Shown one piece after another: positions 25,701 to 34,860 of a stretch of 64,000 nucleotides of DNA; position 1 is the first letter of the stretch; each line of letters opens with the position of its first letter. A program made the position numbers and the translations under genes. The notes below the pieces were generated by a model, which had not been told where the DNA came from, searched no databases, and worked only from the letters and a program-made list of their open reading frames with translations. The DNA comes from Burkholderiales bacterium (lineage in GTDB: Bacteria; Pseudomonadota; Gammaproteobacteria; Burkholderiales; Burkholderiaceae_C), in the NCBI GenBank assembly GCA_030604135.1, contig JAUVWL010000004.1, positions 124,001-188,000 of the forward strand, written 5' to 3'.

Positions 25701-26804
25701 ATGAAAGCCTCACATTTTGTCCTTGTCATGACATGGGTTGGCCTGCTGGCTGCTTGCGGCCAGCGCGAACCCGCTCCGGAGCCGGTACGCGCTGTCAAAT
25801 TACTGACCGTCGCGCCCATGACCCTGGCTGACACCAGCGAGTACGCGGGCGAAGTGCGGGCCCGGGTCGAGTCCCAGCCGGGCTTCAGGGTCGGGGGCAA
25901 GCTGGTGGAGCGACTGGTTGAGCCGGGTCAACGGGTTCGCAAGGGGCAGTTGCTGGCCCGGCTTGATCCCCAGGACTTTGCACTGGCCTCGCAGGCGGTG
26001 CAGGCCCAGGTTCTGGCGGCGAGCACCCAGCGTGATCTGGCAGCGGCCGAGCTGCGCCGTTTCAGCGATTTGCGCCGGCAGGGTTTTGTCAGCGACGCCG
26101 AGATCGAGCGGCGCCAGGCGGCCCTCGATGCGGCCGAGGCGGCTCTCAAACAAGCCCAGGCGAACCAGACGGTGCAGGGCAACCAGGCCACCTACACGCG
26201 CCTGTTGGCCGACGCCGACGGCCTGGTGACGGCGGTCATGGCCGAGGTGGGACAGGTTCTGGGGGCCGGAGTCCCGGTGCTTCGGCTGGCCCACGACGGA
26301 CCTCGCGAAGTGCTGATTGCTGTGCCGGAGGACCGGGTTCGATCTGTCCAGCCAGGCATGCCGGCCACTGTGCGGCTGTGGGCCGGGCTGTCCCCGGAAC
26401 GCGATGCCGCATGGCGTGCCCAGGTGCGCGAGGTCGGTGGCAGCGCCGACCCGGTCACCCGCACCTTCGGCGTCAGGGTGGCTCTGGCCGCCGATGCCGA
26501 GGTCTCCCTGGGCGCCACGGCCTTCGTTCGACTCGATGCGTCGGTTGCCGATGGCCTGCGCCCCGGGGCAGGCGTGCGCCTGCCCAGCAGCGCCCTGCTG
26601 CGCAGCGGTGATGCCACCGCAGTCTGGGTCTTCGATCCGCAGGGGCAGACGGTGCAGCTGCAACCGGTCCAGGTGCTCACAGCCGATGGCAACGAGCTGG
26701 TGGTGATGGGTCTTCAAGCGGGCCAGGAAGTGGTGGCCGCAGGGGTGCATGTGCTTTCGCCAGGGCAGACGGTCACCCGTTTTGCCGGTCCGGCCACGCA
26801 GTGA
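25701..26804 (+). CDS. RND periplasmic adaptor lipoprotein (system 2)
   Basis: 367-residue membrane fusion protein. The start MKASHFVLVMTWVGLLAACG carries a lipobox ending at Cys19, predicting a lipid-anchored adaptor. A lipoyl half VEPGQRVRKGQLLARLDPQD, a coiled-coil hairpin (about residues 100-160), LLADADGLVTAVMAEVGQVL and beta-barrel segments follow. It ends within 10 bases of the permease start. Longer readings from 25563 enter the divergent promoter and lack family similarity. Confidence 0.88.
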   Translation: MKASHFVLVMTWVGLLAACGQREPAPEPVRAVKLLTVAPMTLADTSEYAGEVRARVESQPGFRVGGKLVERLVEPGQRVRKGQLLARLDPQDFALASQAVQAQVLAASTQRDLAAAELRRFSDLRRQGFVSDAEIERRQAALDAAEAALKQAQANQTVQGNQATYTRLLADADGLVTAVMAEVGQVLGAGVPVLRLAHDGPREVLIAVPEDRVRSVQPGMPATVRLWAGLSPERDAAWRAQVREVGGSADPVTRTFGVRVALAADAEVSLGATAFVRLDASVADGLRPGAGVRLPSSALLRSGDATAVWVFDPQGQTVQLQPVQVLTADGNELVVMGLQAGQEVVAAGVHVLSPGQTVTRFAGPATQ

Positions 26805-26812
26805 GGCCACCC

Positions 26813-29800
26813 ATGCAGACCCAACCGACGGCCGCAGAAGCCGACTCCTGGATTGCGCGCTGGAACCTGTCGCGCTGGGCGCTGGAACACCAGGCCCTCA
26901 CACGCTACCTCATGATCGTGCTGATGCTGCTGGGCGTCAGCGCCTACTTCCAGCTCGGTCAGGACGAAGACCCTCCCTTCACCTTCAGGGCCATGGTGGT
27001 GCAGGCCTTCTGGCCCGGCGCCACGGCCCAGCAGGTGGCCGAGCAGGTGTCCGACCGGATCGAGCGGACCCTGCAGGAGGTGCCCCATGCCGACATCATC
27101 CGCAGCTATGCGAAACCCGGTGAAGCGCTGATCATCTTCCAGCTGCGCGACAGCTCCCCGCCAGGCGAGGTGCCCCAGATCTGGTACACGGTGCGCAAGA
27201 AGATCGGCGACATGCGCGGCAGCCTGCCCCAGGGGGTGGTCGGACCGTTTTTCAACGACGAATTCGGCGACGTCTTCGGTGTGATCTACGCCTTGCAGGG
27301 CGAGGGCTTCAACCAGGCCGAAAAGAAGAAGGTGGCCGACGACGTGCGACAGCGCCTGTTGCGGGTCAGGGACGTCAGCAAGGTCGAGCTGTTCGGCGTT
27401 CAGGCCGAGAAGCTCTACATCGAAGTGTCTCAGCGGCGTCTGGCCGTGCTCGGTCTGGATATGAACCAGGTGCTGGCCAGCCTCGGACAGCAGAACGCGG
27501 TCGAGTCAGCGGGCGCCCTGCAGACGCCGCAGGATGTGCTGAGGGTTAGGGTGGGCGGCGCGTTCAACTCGGTGGAAGAACTGCGCGCCATGCCCATCCG
27601 CGCGCCCAATGGCACGCAGATCCGGCTCGGGGACATTGCCGAGGTGCGGCTGGGCTATGTTGATCCACCCCAGGTGCTGGTGCGGCACGACGGACAGGAC
27701 AGCATCGCGCTGGGCATTTCCATGGCCAGTGGCGGTGACATCATTGCCCTGGGCAAGGCCCTCAAGCTGGCCGTGGCCGATATCGAGGCCGAGTTGCCGG
27801 CCGGCATGCGCCTGGTCCAGGTCCAGGACCAGCCCAGGGCCGTGACCACCTCGGTCAACGAATTCATCAAGGTGCTGATCGAGGCGGTGGTGATCGTGCT
27901 CGCGGTGAGTTTCCTGGCGCTGGGTCTGCACAGGCGCGAGGGAGGTCGCGGGCTGCGCCGCTACACGCTGGACATGCGACCGGGACTGGTGGTGTTCATC
28001 ACCATTCCTCTGGTGCTGTCGGTGACATTCCTGGTCATGCACTACTGGGGCATCGGCCTTCACAAGATCTCGCTGGGGTCGCTCATCATTGCGCTGGGTC
28101 TGCTGGTCGACGATGCCATCATCGCGGTCGAGATGATGGTTCGCAAGCTGGAGGAGGGCCATTCCATGATGCGGGCGGCCACCTTCACCTGGGAGGTCAC
28201 GGCCATGCCCATGCTGACCGGGACACTTATCACCGCGGCCGGCTTTCTGCCCATCGGACTGGCCCAGTCGGCGGTCGGCGAGTACACCTTTGCCATCTTT
28301 GGTGTGACCGCCGCTGCTCTTGTGATCTCCTGGGTCGTGGCGGTGATTTTTGTGCCCTACCTGGGCGTCAAACTGTTGAAGGTCAAGCCACACGTCGGCC
28401 AGATCCAGGAGGTGTTCGACGGCCCCTTCTACGACCGCTTCCGCGCGACGGTCGACTGGTGCGTCGAACACCGCTGGATCACCATCGGCGCCACCGTGCT
28501 GACCTTTGTGCTGGGTCTGGTTGGCATGACGCAGGTGCAACAGCAGTTCTTCCCCGACTCCAGCCGTCCCGAGATTCTGGTCGACGTCTGGCTGCCCGAG
28601 GGCAGCAGCATCGCTGCCACCGACGCGGTCACACGCCGAATCGAATCGCGCCTGGCGGCCGAGGAGGGTGTGCGTTCGGTCAGCACCTGGGTCGGCTCCG
28701 GTGTGCCGCGCTTCTACCTGCCGCTGGACCAGATCTTTCCTCAGAGCAATGTGGCGCAGCTGATCGTCCTGCCCAGGGATCTGCGCGAGCGCGAGCGTCT
28801 ACGCAAGGCTCTGCCGACCGTGCTGGCGACCGAGTTCCCCGAGGTTCGTGGACGGGTGAAGCTGTTGCCCAACGGTCCGCCCGTGCCCTACCCGGTGCAG
28901 TTTCGCGTTGTGGGGCCGGACCCGGCCGTGCTGCGTGGCCTGGCCGACGAGGTCAAAGAGGCCATGCGGCAGAACCCCAACGTGCGTGGTGTCAATGACA
29001 ACTGGAACGAATCGGTCAAGGTCATGCGCCTGGAGGTCGATCAGGCCAAGGCGCGGGCCCTGGGCGTGTCCAGCCAGTCGATCGCCCGCGCCTCGCACAC
29101 CTTGTTGTCCGGCAGTACTGTAGGCCAGTACCGTGATGGCGACCGGCTGATCGACATCGTGCTGCGCCAGCCGCTGGACGAGCGCGACACCATCACCGAT
29201 CTGGCTCTGGCCTATCTGCCGACCGCGTCCGGGCAGAGCGTGCCCTTGTTGCAGGTGGCCACACCCGTGTTCGACTGGGAGCCCGGCGTGATGTGGCGCG
29301 AGAACCGCAGTTATGCCATCACGGTCCAGAGTGACGCGGTTGAGGGCATGCAAGGGGCCACCCTGACGGCGCAGCTGCTGCCCGCCTTGCGCCCGCTCGA
29401 GGCCGGGTGGCGCCAGCGTGGCCTGTCCGCCTATCGGATCGAGGTGGCCGGTGCGGTTGAGGAAAGCAGCAAAGGTTCGTCATCGATCGCTGCCGGCATG
29501 CCCGTGATGCTGTTTCTGGTCTTCACCCTGCTCATGCTTCAATTGCAGAGCTTCAGCCGTTCCCTGCTGGTCTTCATCACCGGTCCGCTGGGCATGGCCG
29601 GCGTGGCGGCCGCGCTCTTGCTGCTCGATCGTCCGTTCGGCTTTGTGGCCTTGCTGGGTGTGATCGCGCTCATGGGCATGGTGCAGCGCAACTCGGTGAT
29701 CCTGATCGACCAGATCGAGCAGGACCGGGCACGGGGCGTGCCGACCTGGGATGCCATCGTCGACTCCACCGTGCGCCGCATGCGCCCCATCGTGCTCACG

Positions 29801-29956
29801 GCTGCCGCTGCGGTGCTGGCCATGATCCCGCTCTCGCGAAGTGTGTTCTGGGGGCCGATGGCGGTGGCCATCATGGGGGGGCTGATTGTGGCCACGGTGC
29901 TCACCCTGCTGGCCCTGCCCGCCATGTACGCCGCCTGGTTCCGCGTCAGGAGATGA
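26813..29956 (+). CDS. RND-family efflux transporter permease (system 2)
   Basis: 1047-residue RND pump. TM1 region ALTRYLMIVLMLLGVSAYF, FQLGQDEDPPFTFRAMVV, the TM4 proton-relay region GLLVDDAIIAVEMMVRK with the full Asp-Asp pair, and GVIALMGMVQRNSVILIDQ in the second half are typical. The ATG at 26813 has TGAGG six bases upstream; a GTG at 26801 overlapping the adaptor stop is the alternative. The tandem adaptor and permease form an operon transcribed away from system 1. No outer-membrane factor is encoded here; the substrate is unknown. Confidence 0.9.
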   Translation: MQTQPTAAEADSWIARWNLSRWALEHQALTRYLMIVLMLLGVSAYFQLGQDEDPPFTFRAMVVQAFWPGATAQQVAEQVSDRIERTLQEVPHADIIRSYAKPGEALIIFQLRDSSPPGEVPQIWYTVRKKIGDMRGSLPQGVVGPFFNDEFGDVFGVIYALQGEGFNQAEKKKVADDVRQRLLRVRDVSKVELFGVQAEKLYIEVSQRRLAVLGLDMNQVLASLGQQNAVESAGALQTPQDVLRVRVGGAFNSVEELRAMPIRAPNGTQIRLGDIAEVRLGYVDPPQVLVRHDGQDSIALGISMASGGDIIALGKALKLAVADIEAELPAGMRLVQVQDQPRAVTTSVNEFIKVLIEAVVIVLAVSFLALGLHRREGGRGLRRYTLDMRPGLVVFITIPLVLSVTFLVMHYWGIGLHKISLGSLIIALGLLVDDAIIAVEMMVRKLEEGHSMMRAATFTWEVTAMPMLTGTLITAAGFLPIGLAQSAVGEYTFAIFGVTAAALVISWVVAVIFVPYLGVKLLKVKPHVGQIQEVFDGPFYDRFRATVDWCVEHRWITIGATVLTFVLGLVGMTQVQQQFFPDSSRPEILVDVWLPEGSSIAATDAVTRRIESRLAAEEGVRSVSTWVGSGVPRFYLPLDQIFPQSNVAQLIVLPRDLRERERLRKALPTVLATEFPEVRGRVKLLPNGPPVPYPVQFRVVGPDPAVLRGLADEVKEAMRQNPNVRGVNDNWNESVKVMRLEVDQAKARALGVSSQSIARASHTLLSGSTVGQYRDGDRLIDIVLRQPLDERDTITDLALAYLPTASGQSVPLLQVATPVFDWEPGVMWRENRSYAITVQSDAVEGMQGATLTAQLLPALRPLEAGWRQRGLSAYRIEVAGAVEESSKGSSSIAAGMPVMLFLVFTLLMLQLQSFSRSLLVFITGPLGMAGVAAALLLLDRPFGFVALLGVIALMGMVQRNSVILIDQIEQDRARGVPTWDAIVDSTVRRMRPIVLTAAAAVLAMIPLSRSVFWGPMAVAIMGGLIVATVLTLLALPAMYAAWFRVRR

Positions 29957-29962
29957 TCCCTC

Positions 29963-30886
29963 ATGCGCCTGCGTCACATCGAGGTCTTCAACGCCGTCAT
30001 GCTCACCGGCAGCGTCAGCGCTGCCGCACGCATGATCAACGTCACCCAGCCGGCGGTCAGCCGCACCTTGCAGCATGCCGAGTTGCAGCTGGGCTTTGCG
30101 CTGTTCCAGCGGGTGGGGGGGCGCCTGCGTCCCACCCTGGAAGCGCAGACCCTGTACCCCCATGTCGAGCGCCTGTTCCAGCAGCTTGACGAGGTGCAGC
30201 GCCTGTCGGCCAACCTGCGTGCCGGGCGCAGCCAGCACGAGCTGCAGGTGCTGACCGTGCTGGCCCTGAGCTACGAAGTCATGCCACGGGCGATGCGCCT
30301 GTTCCGTCAGAAACACCCGTCGGTGCTGGTGCACCACCAGGCCCTGCATTCACCGCAAATTGTCTCGGCGCTGGCATTGCAGGAAGCCGACATCGGCTAT
30401 GTCTTCAGTGTGCCGCCCCATCCGTCGCTCACCCTGGAGTCGCTGGGCAGCCGCTCGGTGGTCTGTGTGGCGCCGCGTGGCCTGCTGCCGGCCCGGGTGG
30501 TCCGTTCGGGAGAGGTCGGCCTGACCGACCTGGCCGGCCTGCCCATCGTGGCACTCGACCCTCAGGACCCGCTGGGGGTGTTGCTCTCGCACACCTTGCG
30601 CGACAGCGGCGCCGACCTCGACGTGGTGGTCACCGTGCAGACCTACCATGTGGCTTTGGCTCTGGCCCAGCACGGCGTCGGCGTGGCCATGGTCGAGTCC
30701 TGCACCGCCGCGTCGGCCGACCGGCGTCGCGTCGACGTCTTGCGTCTGGTGCCTTCGATCGAGGTGCCGGTGCAGGTGCTGCGTCCGGCCCAGCGACCCG
30801 GGTCTCAGACGGTGCGGGCGTTCACGCGCTGCATGCAGCAGGCGCTGGACGATGTCGGGATGCTGGGTCTGAAGCCCCCGACCTGA
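29963..30886 (+). CDS. LysR-family transcriptional regulator
   Basis: 307 residues. N-terminal winged helix-turn-helix RLRHIEVFNAVMLTGSVSAAA followed by NVTQPAVSRTLQHAELQLG, then a periplasmic-binding-protein-like effector domain. It starts six bases after the RND permease stop but probably serves the neighbouring amino-acid module. Its last 65 bases overlap, on the opposite strand, the 3' end of the DadA-like gene. The ligand cannot be told from sequence. Confidence 0.9.
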   Translation: MRLRHIEVFNAVMLTGSVSAAARMINVTQPAVSRTLQHAELQLGFALFQRVGGRLRPTLEAQTLYPHVERLFQQLDEVQRLSANLRAGRSQHELQVLTVLALSYEVMPRAMRLFRQKHPSVLVHHQALHSPQIVSALALQEADIGYVFSVPPHPSLTLESLGSRSVVCVAPRGLLPARVVRSGEVGLTDLAGLPIVALDPQDPLGVLLSHTLRDSGADLDVVVTVQTYHVALALAQHGVGVAMVESCTAASADRRRVDVLRLVPSIEVPVQVLRPAQRPGSQTVRAFTRCMQQALDDVGMLGLKPPT

Positions 30887-32117
30887 GCAGTTCTCTGAGC
30901 CGGTCGGCACTGCCCATGGCCAGGGTCAGGCCCAGAGCGCCGTGGCCCGTGTTCAGCCACAGGTTGGCCGGTGCCTTGTCCACGCGGCCGATCAGTGGCA
31001 GGCCACGTGGTGTGGCGGGCCGCAACCCGGCCCACGCCCGCAGATCGCCCGACAGATTCAATTGCGGAAAAACGTCCCGTGTAGTGGCTGTCAGAGACGC
31101 GATTCTGGCCGGATCCACCGAGCGGTCATGGCCGACCAGTTCGGCCATGCCGGCAACCCGCAGCCGATCGCCCAGGCGCGCGAACACCACTTTGCGGGCC
31201 AGGTCGGTGATGCTCACGCGGGGCGTTGCCGAGGCAGTCGCTGCCTGCACCGGCACCGTGATGCTGTAGCCTTTGAGCGGATAGACGGGCAGTTTCAGAC
31301 CGAGATCGCGCGCCAGGGCCACCGAACCGGTGCCCGCAGCCAGCACAAACGCATCGGCCTGCACCTCTCCCGAATCCAGTTGCACCGCGTGCACCTGGCC
31401 CTGGGCCTGGCGCCAGCCGCGTACCCGCTGACCCAGAAGAAAGGCCACGCCCTGGTCACGCAGACGCTGGTGCAGCGCCACACACAGCTGTCCGCCGTCG
31501 ACCGCACACTCGCTGGGGGTGAAGACGCCACCCGCGATGCGGCCCGCGTAGTGGGCCAGGGCAGGCTCAATGTCGGCACATTCGTTCGCTGAAAGCAGGC
31601 GCTGCTCGGCGCCCCCCAGCGCGGCCTGCAAATCCACCTGTCGCCTTGCCGATGCCAGCCCCGCCTTGTCCGGATACAGCACCAGCTTGCCACTGGCCGC
31701 GAAATCGCAGTCCAGTCCTTCTTCCTGCCTCAGGCTTTCGAACAGCTGCCGACTGCGGGCGGCCAACGCGAGCAGACGCTGTGTGGTGTCTCGTGACACA
31801 CGGGTCCGACAGGCCATCATGAACGACAGCAGCCACGACCACTGAGCCGGGTCGGCCTGCGGCCGCAGACGCAAGGGTGAGTCACGCGAGACCAGCAACT
31901 TCGGTAGCTGGCCCCATACACCCGGATCGGCCAGTGGTTGAACGTAGGAGTAGCTCAGCTGTGCACCGTTGCCGCCGCTGGCACCATCGCCTGGCTGACC
32001 TGCGTCGATGACCGTCACCTGCCAGCCATCGCGCGCCAGCGACCGGGCTGTGGCCAGGCCCACGATGCCAGCGCCGACCACCACCACGTGGCCAGGGGAA
32101 GAGCGTGTTTGTGTCAT
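30822..32117 (-). CDS. FAD-dependent D-amino acid dehydrogenase (DadA-like)
   Basis: 431 residues from the ATG at 32117. VVVVGAGIVGLATARSLARDG is the FAD-binding Rossmann motif; GNGAQLSYSYVQPLADP and WAGLRPATPRGLPLIGRV match DadA-type D-amino acid dehydrogenases, which oxidatively deaminate D-amino acids and pass electrons to the quinone pool. Glycine/sarcosine oxidases are related alternatives. It is divergent from an aminotransferase gene (149-base shared gap) and convergent with, and overlapping, the LysR gene. Confidence 0.85.
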   Translation of the reverse strand: MTQTRSSPGHVVVVGAGIVGLATARSLARDGWQVTVIDAGQPGDGASGGNGAQLSYSYVQPLADPGVWGQLPKLLVSRDSPLRLRPQADPAQWSWLLSFMMACRTRVSRDTTQRLLALAARSRQLFESLRQEEGLDCDFAASGKLVLYPDKAGLASARRQVDLQAALGGAEQRLLSANECADIEPALAHYAGRIAGGVFTPSECAVDGGQLCVALHQRLRDQGVAFLLGQRVRGWRQAQGQVHAVQLDSGEVQADAFVLAAGTGSVALARDLGLKLPVYPLKGYSITVPVQAATASATPRVSITDLARKVVFARLGDRLRVAGMAELVGHDRSVDPARIASLTATTRDVFPQLNLSGDLRAWAGLRPATPRGLPLIGRVDKAPANLWLNTGHGALGLTLAMGSADRLRELLRSGASDPASRHRPAPAACSA

Positions 32118-32266
32118 GGACCTCACTGTAGGACGAAAGGACCGCAATCCACCATGCTGATCGGCTGCATGGGCATAACCAAAACTCATGGATTGCGCCT
32201 GAATTGGCATTTCCTTGCAGGTGATCAACGGCCTAGACTGCTCTTTTTTCAACGCATCCGACGACC

Positions 32267-33610
32267 ATGTACGACAGCCGCGTCTTTCACCGACAGCTCC
32301 AGAAACGCCCACCCATGGCCGTTGGCGGGCAGGGCGTGTACATCACGGATGCCGAAGGGCATCGTTACATCGATGCTTCCGGGGGCGCTGCCGTGTCCTG
32401 CCTCGGGCACGGCCATCCTGACGTGAAGGCCGCCATGCACCGCCAGATCGACCAGCTGTCCTACGCCCACACCAGCTTCTTCACCACCGAGGTGGCCGAG
32501 CAACTGGCCGACCTGCTGGTGACCACGGCTCCGGCCGGCATGAGCCATGTCTACTTCGTCAGCGGCGGCTCGGAGGCGGTCGAGGCCGCGCTCAAGATGG
32601 CGCGCCAGTACTTTGTCGAGATCGGGCAGCCCCAGCGGCGCCATTTCATCGCCCGGCGCCAGAGCTACCACGGCAACACCCTGGGCGCACTGGCTGTCGG
32701 GGGCAATGAATGGCGGCGTGAGCAGTTCCGGCCGCTGCTGATCGACGTCACCCACGTCTCGCCGTGTTACGAATACCGCGACCGGAACGATGGCGAGACG
32801 CCCGAGCAGTATGGTCAACGGTTGGTGGTCGAGCTGTCCGAAACCATCGAGCGCCTTGGGCCGGAAAACGTCATGGCTTTTGTGGCCGAAACCGTGGGCG
32901 GGGCCACGGCGGGTGTGCTGACGCCGGTGCCCGGCTACTTCCGCGGCATCCGCGAGCTGTGTGACCGCCACGGGATCCTGCTCATCCTGGACGAGGTCAT
33001 GTGTGGCATGGGACGAACCGGTACCCTGCATGCCTGCGAGCAGGACGGTGTGGTGCCCGATCTGCTCACCATCGCCAAGGGGCTGGGCGGTGGCTACCAG
33101 CCCATTGGGGCCGTGCTGGCCCAGGGCCGGCTGGTGGAGGCCATGCGCCAGGGCAGTGGTCTGTTCCAGCACGGACACACCTACCTGGGGCACGCCATCG
33201 CCTGCGCTGCAGCGCTCGCGGTGCAGCAGGTGATCCGTCGCGATGGGCTGCTTGACAGGGTGCAGGCCGCAGGCCGGGTTTTACAGGGGGAACTGGAGCG
33301 GCGTTTCGGGGATCATCCCCATGTTGGCGACATCCGCGGCCGAGGCCTGTTCTGGGGATTGGAGTTCGTCCAGGATCGCAACAGCAAGTCCTGGTTCGAC
33401 CCGTCCGTCCGATTGCATGCCCGGCTCAAGGCGGCCGCGATGGCGGAAGGTCTCATGGTCTACCCCATGGGCGGCACGGTCGACGGCCGTTGTGGTGACC
33501 ATGTGCTTCTGGCTCCGCCGTTCATTGCCACGGATGCTGAACTGGAAACCGTTGCAGAGCGCCTGGGCAAGGCCCTGGACAAGGTGTTGGCTGACATCAA
33601 CCTGACGTAA
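32267..33610 (+). CDS. Class III (omega) PLP aminotransferase
   Basis: 447 residues. The PLP-binding Lys lies in [37 protein letters not shown] binds the cofactor phosphate; [15 protein letters not shown] contains the Asp that contacts the pyridine N. This matches the acetylornithine/GABA/beta-alanine aminotransferase fold family. Substrate specificity is not evident. Downstream lie the TRAP receptor and permease, suggesting catabolism of an imported amino or organic acid. Confidence 0.88.
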   Translation: MYDSRVFHRQLQKRPPMAVGGQGVYITDAEGHRYIDASGGAAVSCLGHGHPDVKAAMHRQIDQLSYAHTSFFTTEVAEQLADLLVTTAPAGMSHVYFVSGGSEAVEAALKMARQYFVEIGQPQRRHFIARRQSYHGNTLGALAVGGNEWRREQFRPLLIDVTHVSPCYEYRDRNDGETPEQYGQRLVVELSETIERLGPENVMAFVAETVGGATAGVLTPVPGYFRGIRELCDRHGILLILDEVMCGMGRTGTLHACEQDGVVPDLLTIAKGLGGGYQPIGAVLAQGRLVEAMRQGSGLFQHGHTYLGHAIACAAALAVQQVIRRDGLLDRVQAAGRVLQGELERRFGDHPHVGDIRGRGLFWGLEFVQDRNSKSWFDPSVRLHARLKAAAMAEGLMVYPMGGTVDGRCGDHVLLAPPFIATDAELETVAERLGKALDKVLADINLT

Positions 33611-33765
33611 TAAGAAATTTGCATGAGTTCACAGGGAAAATCCGGGGGGTGCCGGGCTTCGCTGACGTGAACCTTGCATTACGATTCCCTCGTCCCGTGC
33701 CATGGCCCCACAAGGGTGGCACGATCATCATCAACCACGCAGACCCCTGCAGGAGACCTCCCCCC

Positions 33766-34743
33766 ATGAAGAAGATCACCGCTTGCCTGAGCGCCATCGG
33801 CGCCGCCGTTGCCCTGATGGCGCCCGCCGCGCCCGCGCTGGCCCAGCAGAAGTTCATGACCATCGGCACCGGCGGCGTGACCGGCGTGTACTACGCGGCC
33901 GGTGGCGCCATTTGCCGTCTGGTCAACAAGGACCGCGCGCAACACGGGTACCGCTGCACGGTCGAATCCACGGGAGGTTCGGTCGCCAACATCAATACCA
34001 TCCGTGCCGGTGACCTGGACTTCGGTGTGGCCCAGTCCGACTGGAATTACCATGGCTACAAGGGCAGCAGCAGCTTCCAGCAGGCCGGCGCCTTCACCGA
34101 CCTGCGTTCGGTGTTCTCGCTGCACCCCGAGCCCTTCACGGTGCTCGCCCGAGCCGACGCCAATGTCAAGGACTTCGCGGACCTCAAGGGCAAGCGTGTG
34201 AACGTGGGCAACCCTGGTTCAGGCACCCGTGCGTCCATGGACATGCTGCTCGGCGCCATGGGTTGGACCCCGGGCGATTTCCGCCTCGCATCCGAGTTGC
34301 GTGCCGACGAGCACGGCGCGGCCCTGTGCGACAACCGCATCGATGCCTTCTTCTATGGCGTGGGTCACCCCAGCGCCAACATCCAGGATCCGGTGACCAC
34401 CTGTGGTGCCAAGCTGGTCAACATCACGGGACCGGCGGTTGACAAACTGGTGGCAGACAACCCCTTCTACGCCAAGGCCACCATTCCGGCCGGCATGTAC
34501 CGTGGCAATGACCAGCCGACCCAGACCTACGGCGTTCTGGCCACCTTTGTGACCTCCGCCAAGGCACCGGAAGATCAGGTTTACACCCTGGTCAAGGCCG
34601 TGTTCGAGAACTTCGACGAGTTCAAGCGCCTGCACCCTGCGCTGGCCAACCTCAACCCCGAGAACATGGTCAAGGACGGGCTGTCTGCGCCTTTGCACCC
34701 GGGTGCCGCCAAGTACTACCGCGAAAAGGGCTGGCTCAAGTAA
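33766..34743 (+). CDS. TAXI-family TRAP transporter solute-binding protein
   Basis: 325 residues with a clear signal peptide ([20 protein letters not shown], cleavage after APALA). [20 protein letters not shown] is the TAXI-family signature, and the [10 protein letters not shown] segment is also typical. The ATG at 33766 follows AGGAG at somewhat long spacing. It delivers a substrate, often glutamate or another dicarboxylate/amino acid, to the fused TRAP permease encoded next, from which it is separated by a hairpin. Confidence 0.92.
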   Translation: MKKITACLSAIGAAVALMAPAAPALAQQKFMTIGTGGVTGVYYAAGGAICRLVNKDRAQHGYRCTVESTGGSVANINTIRAGDLDFGVAQSDWNYHGYKGSSSFQQAGAFTDLRSVFSLHPEPFTVLARADANVKDFADLKGKRVNVGNPGSGTRASMDMLLGAMGWTPGDFRLASELRADEHGAALCDNRIDAFFYGVGHPSANIQDPVTTCGAKLVNITGPAVDKLVADNPFYAKATIPAGMYRGNDQPTQTYGVLATFVTSAKAPEDQVYTLVKAVFENFDEFKRLHPALANLNPENMVKDGLSAPLHPGAAKYYREKGWLK

Positions 34744-34778
34744 ACGCACTCTGAGCGATTTCATCCCTCATCGCTTTG

Positions 34779-34809
34779 CGCCCCATGCCGGCTGGTTCGG
34801 CATGGGGCG
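34779..34809 (+). terminator. Hairpin between TRAP receptor and permease genes
   Basis: A perfect 12-bp stem (CGCCCCATGCCG with CGGCATGGGGCG) and a 7-base loop, followed by TTTCGTT rather than an unbroken T-run. Such partial terminators after binding-protein genes usually keep the receptor message more abundant than the permease message. Confidence 0.6.
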
Positions 34810-34860
34810 TTTCGTTACCTTGTCGGGCAACAGAGCCCCCTCACGAGACGGAGTGTGCAC

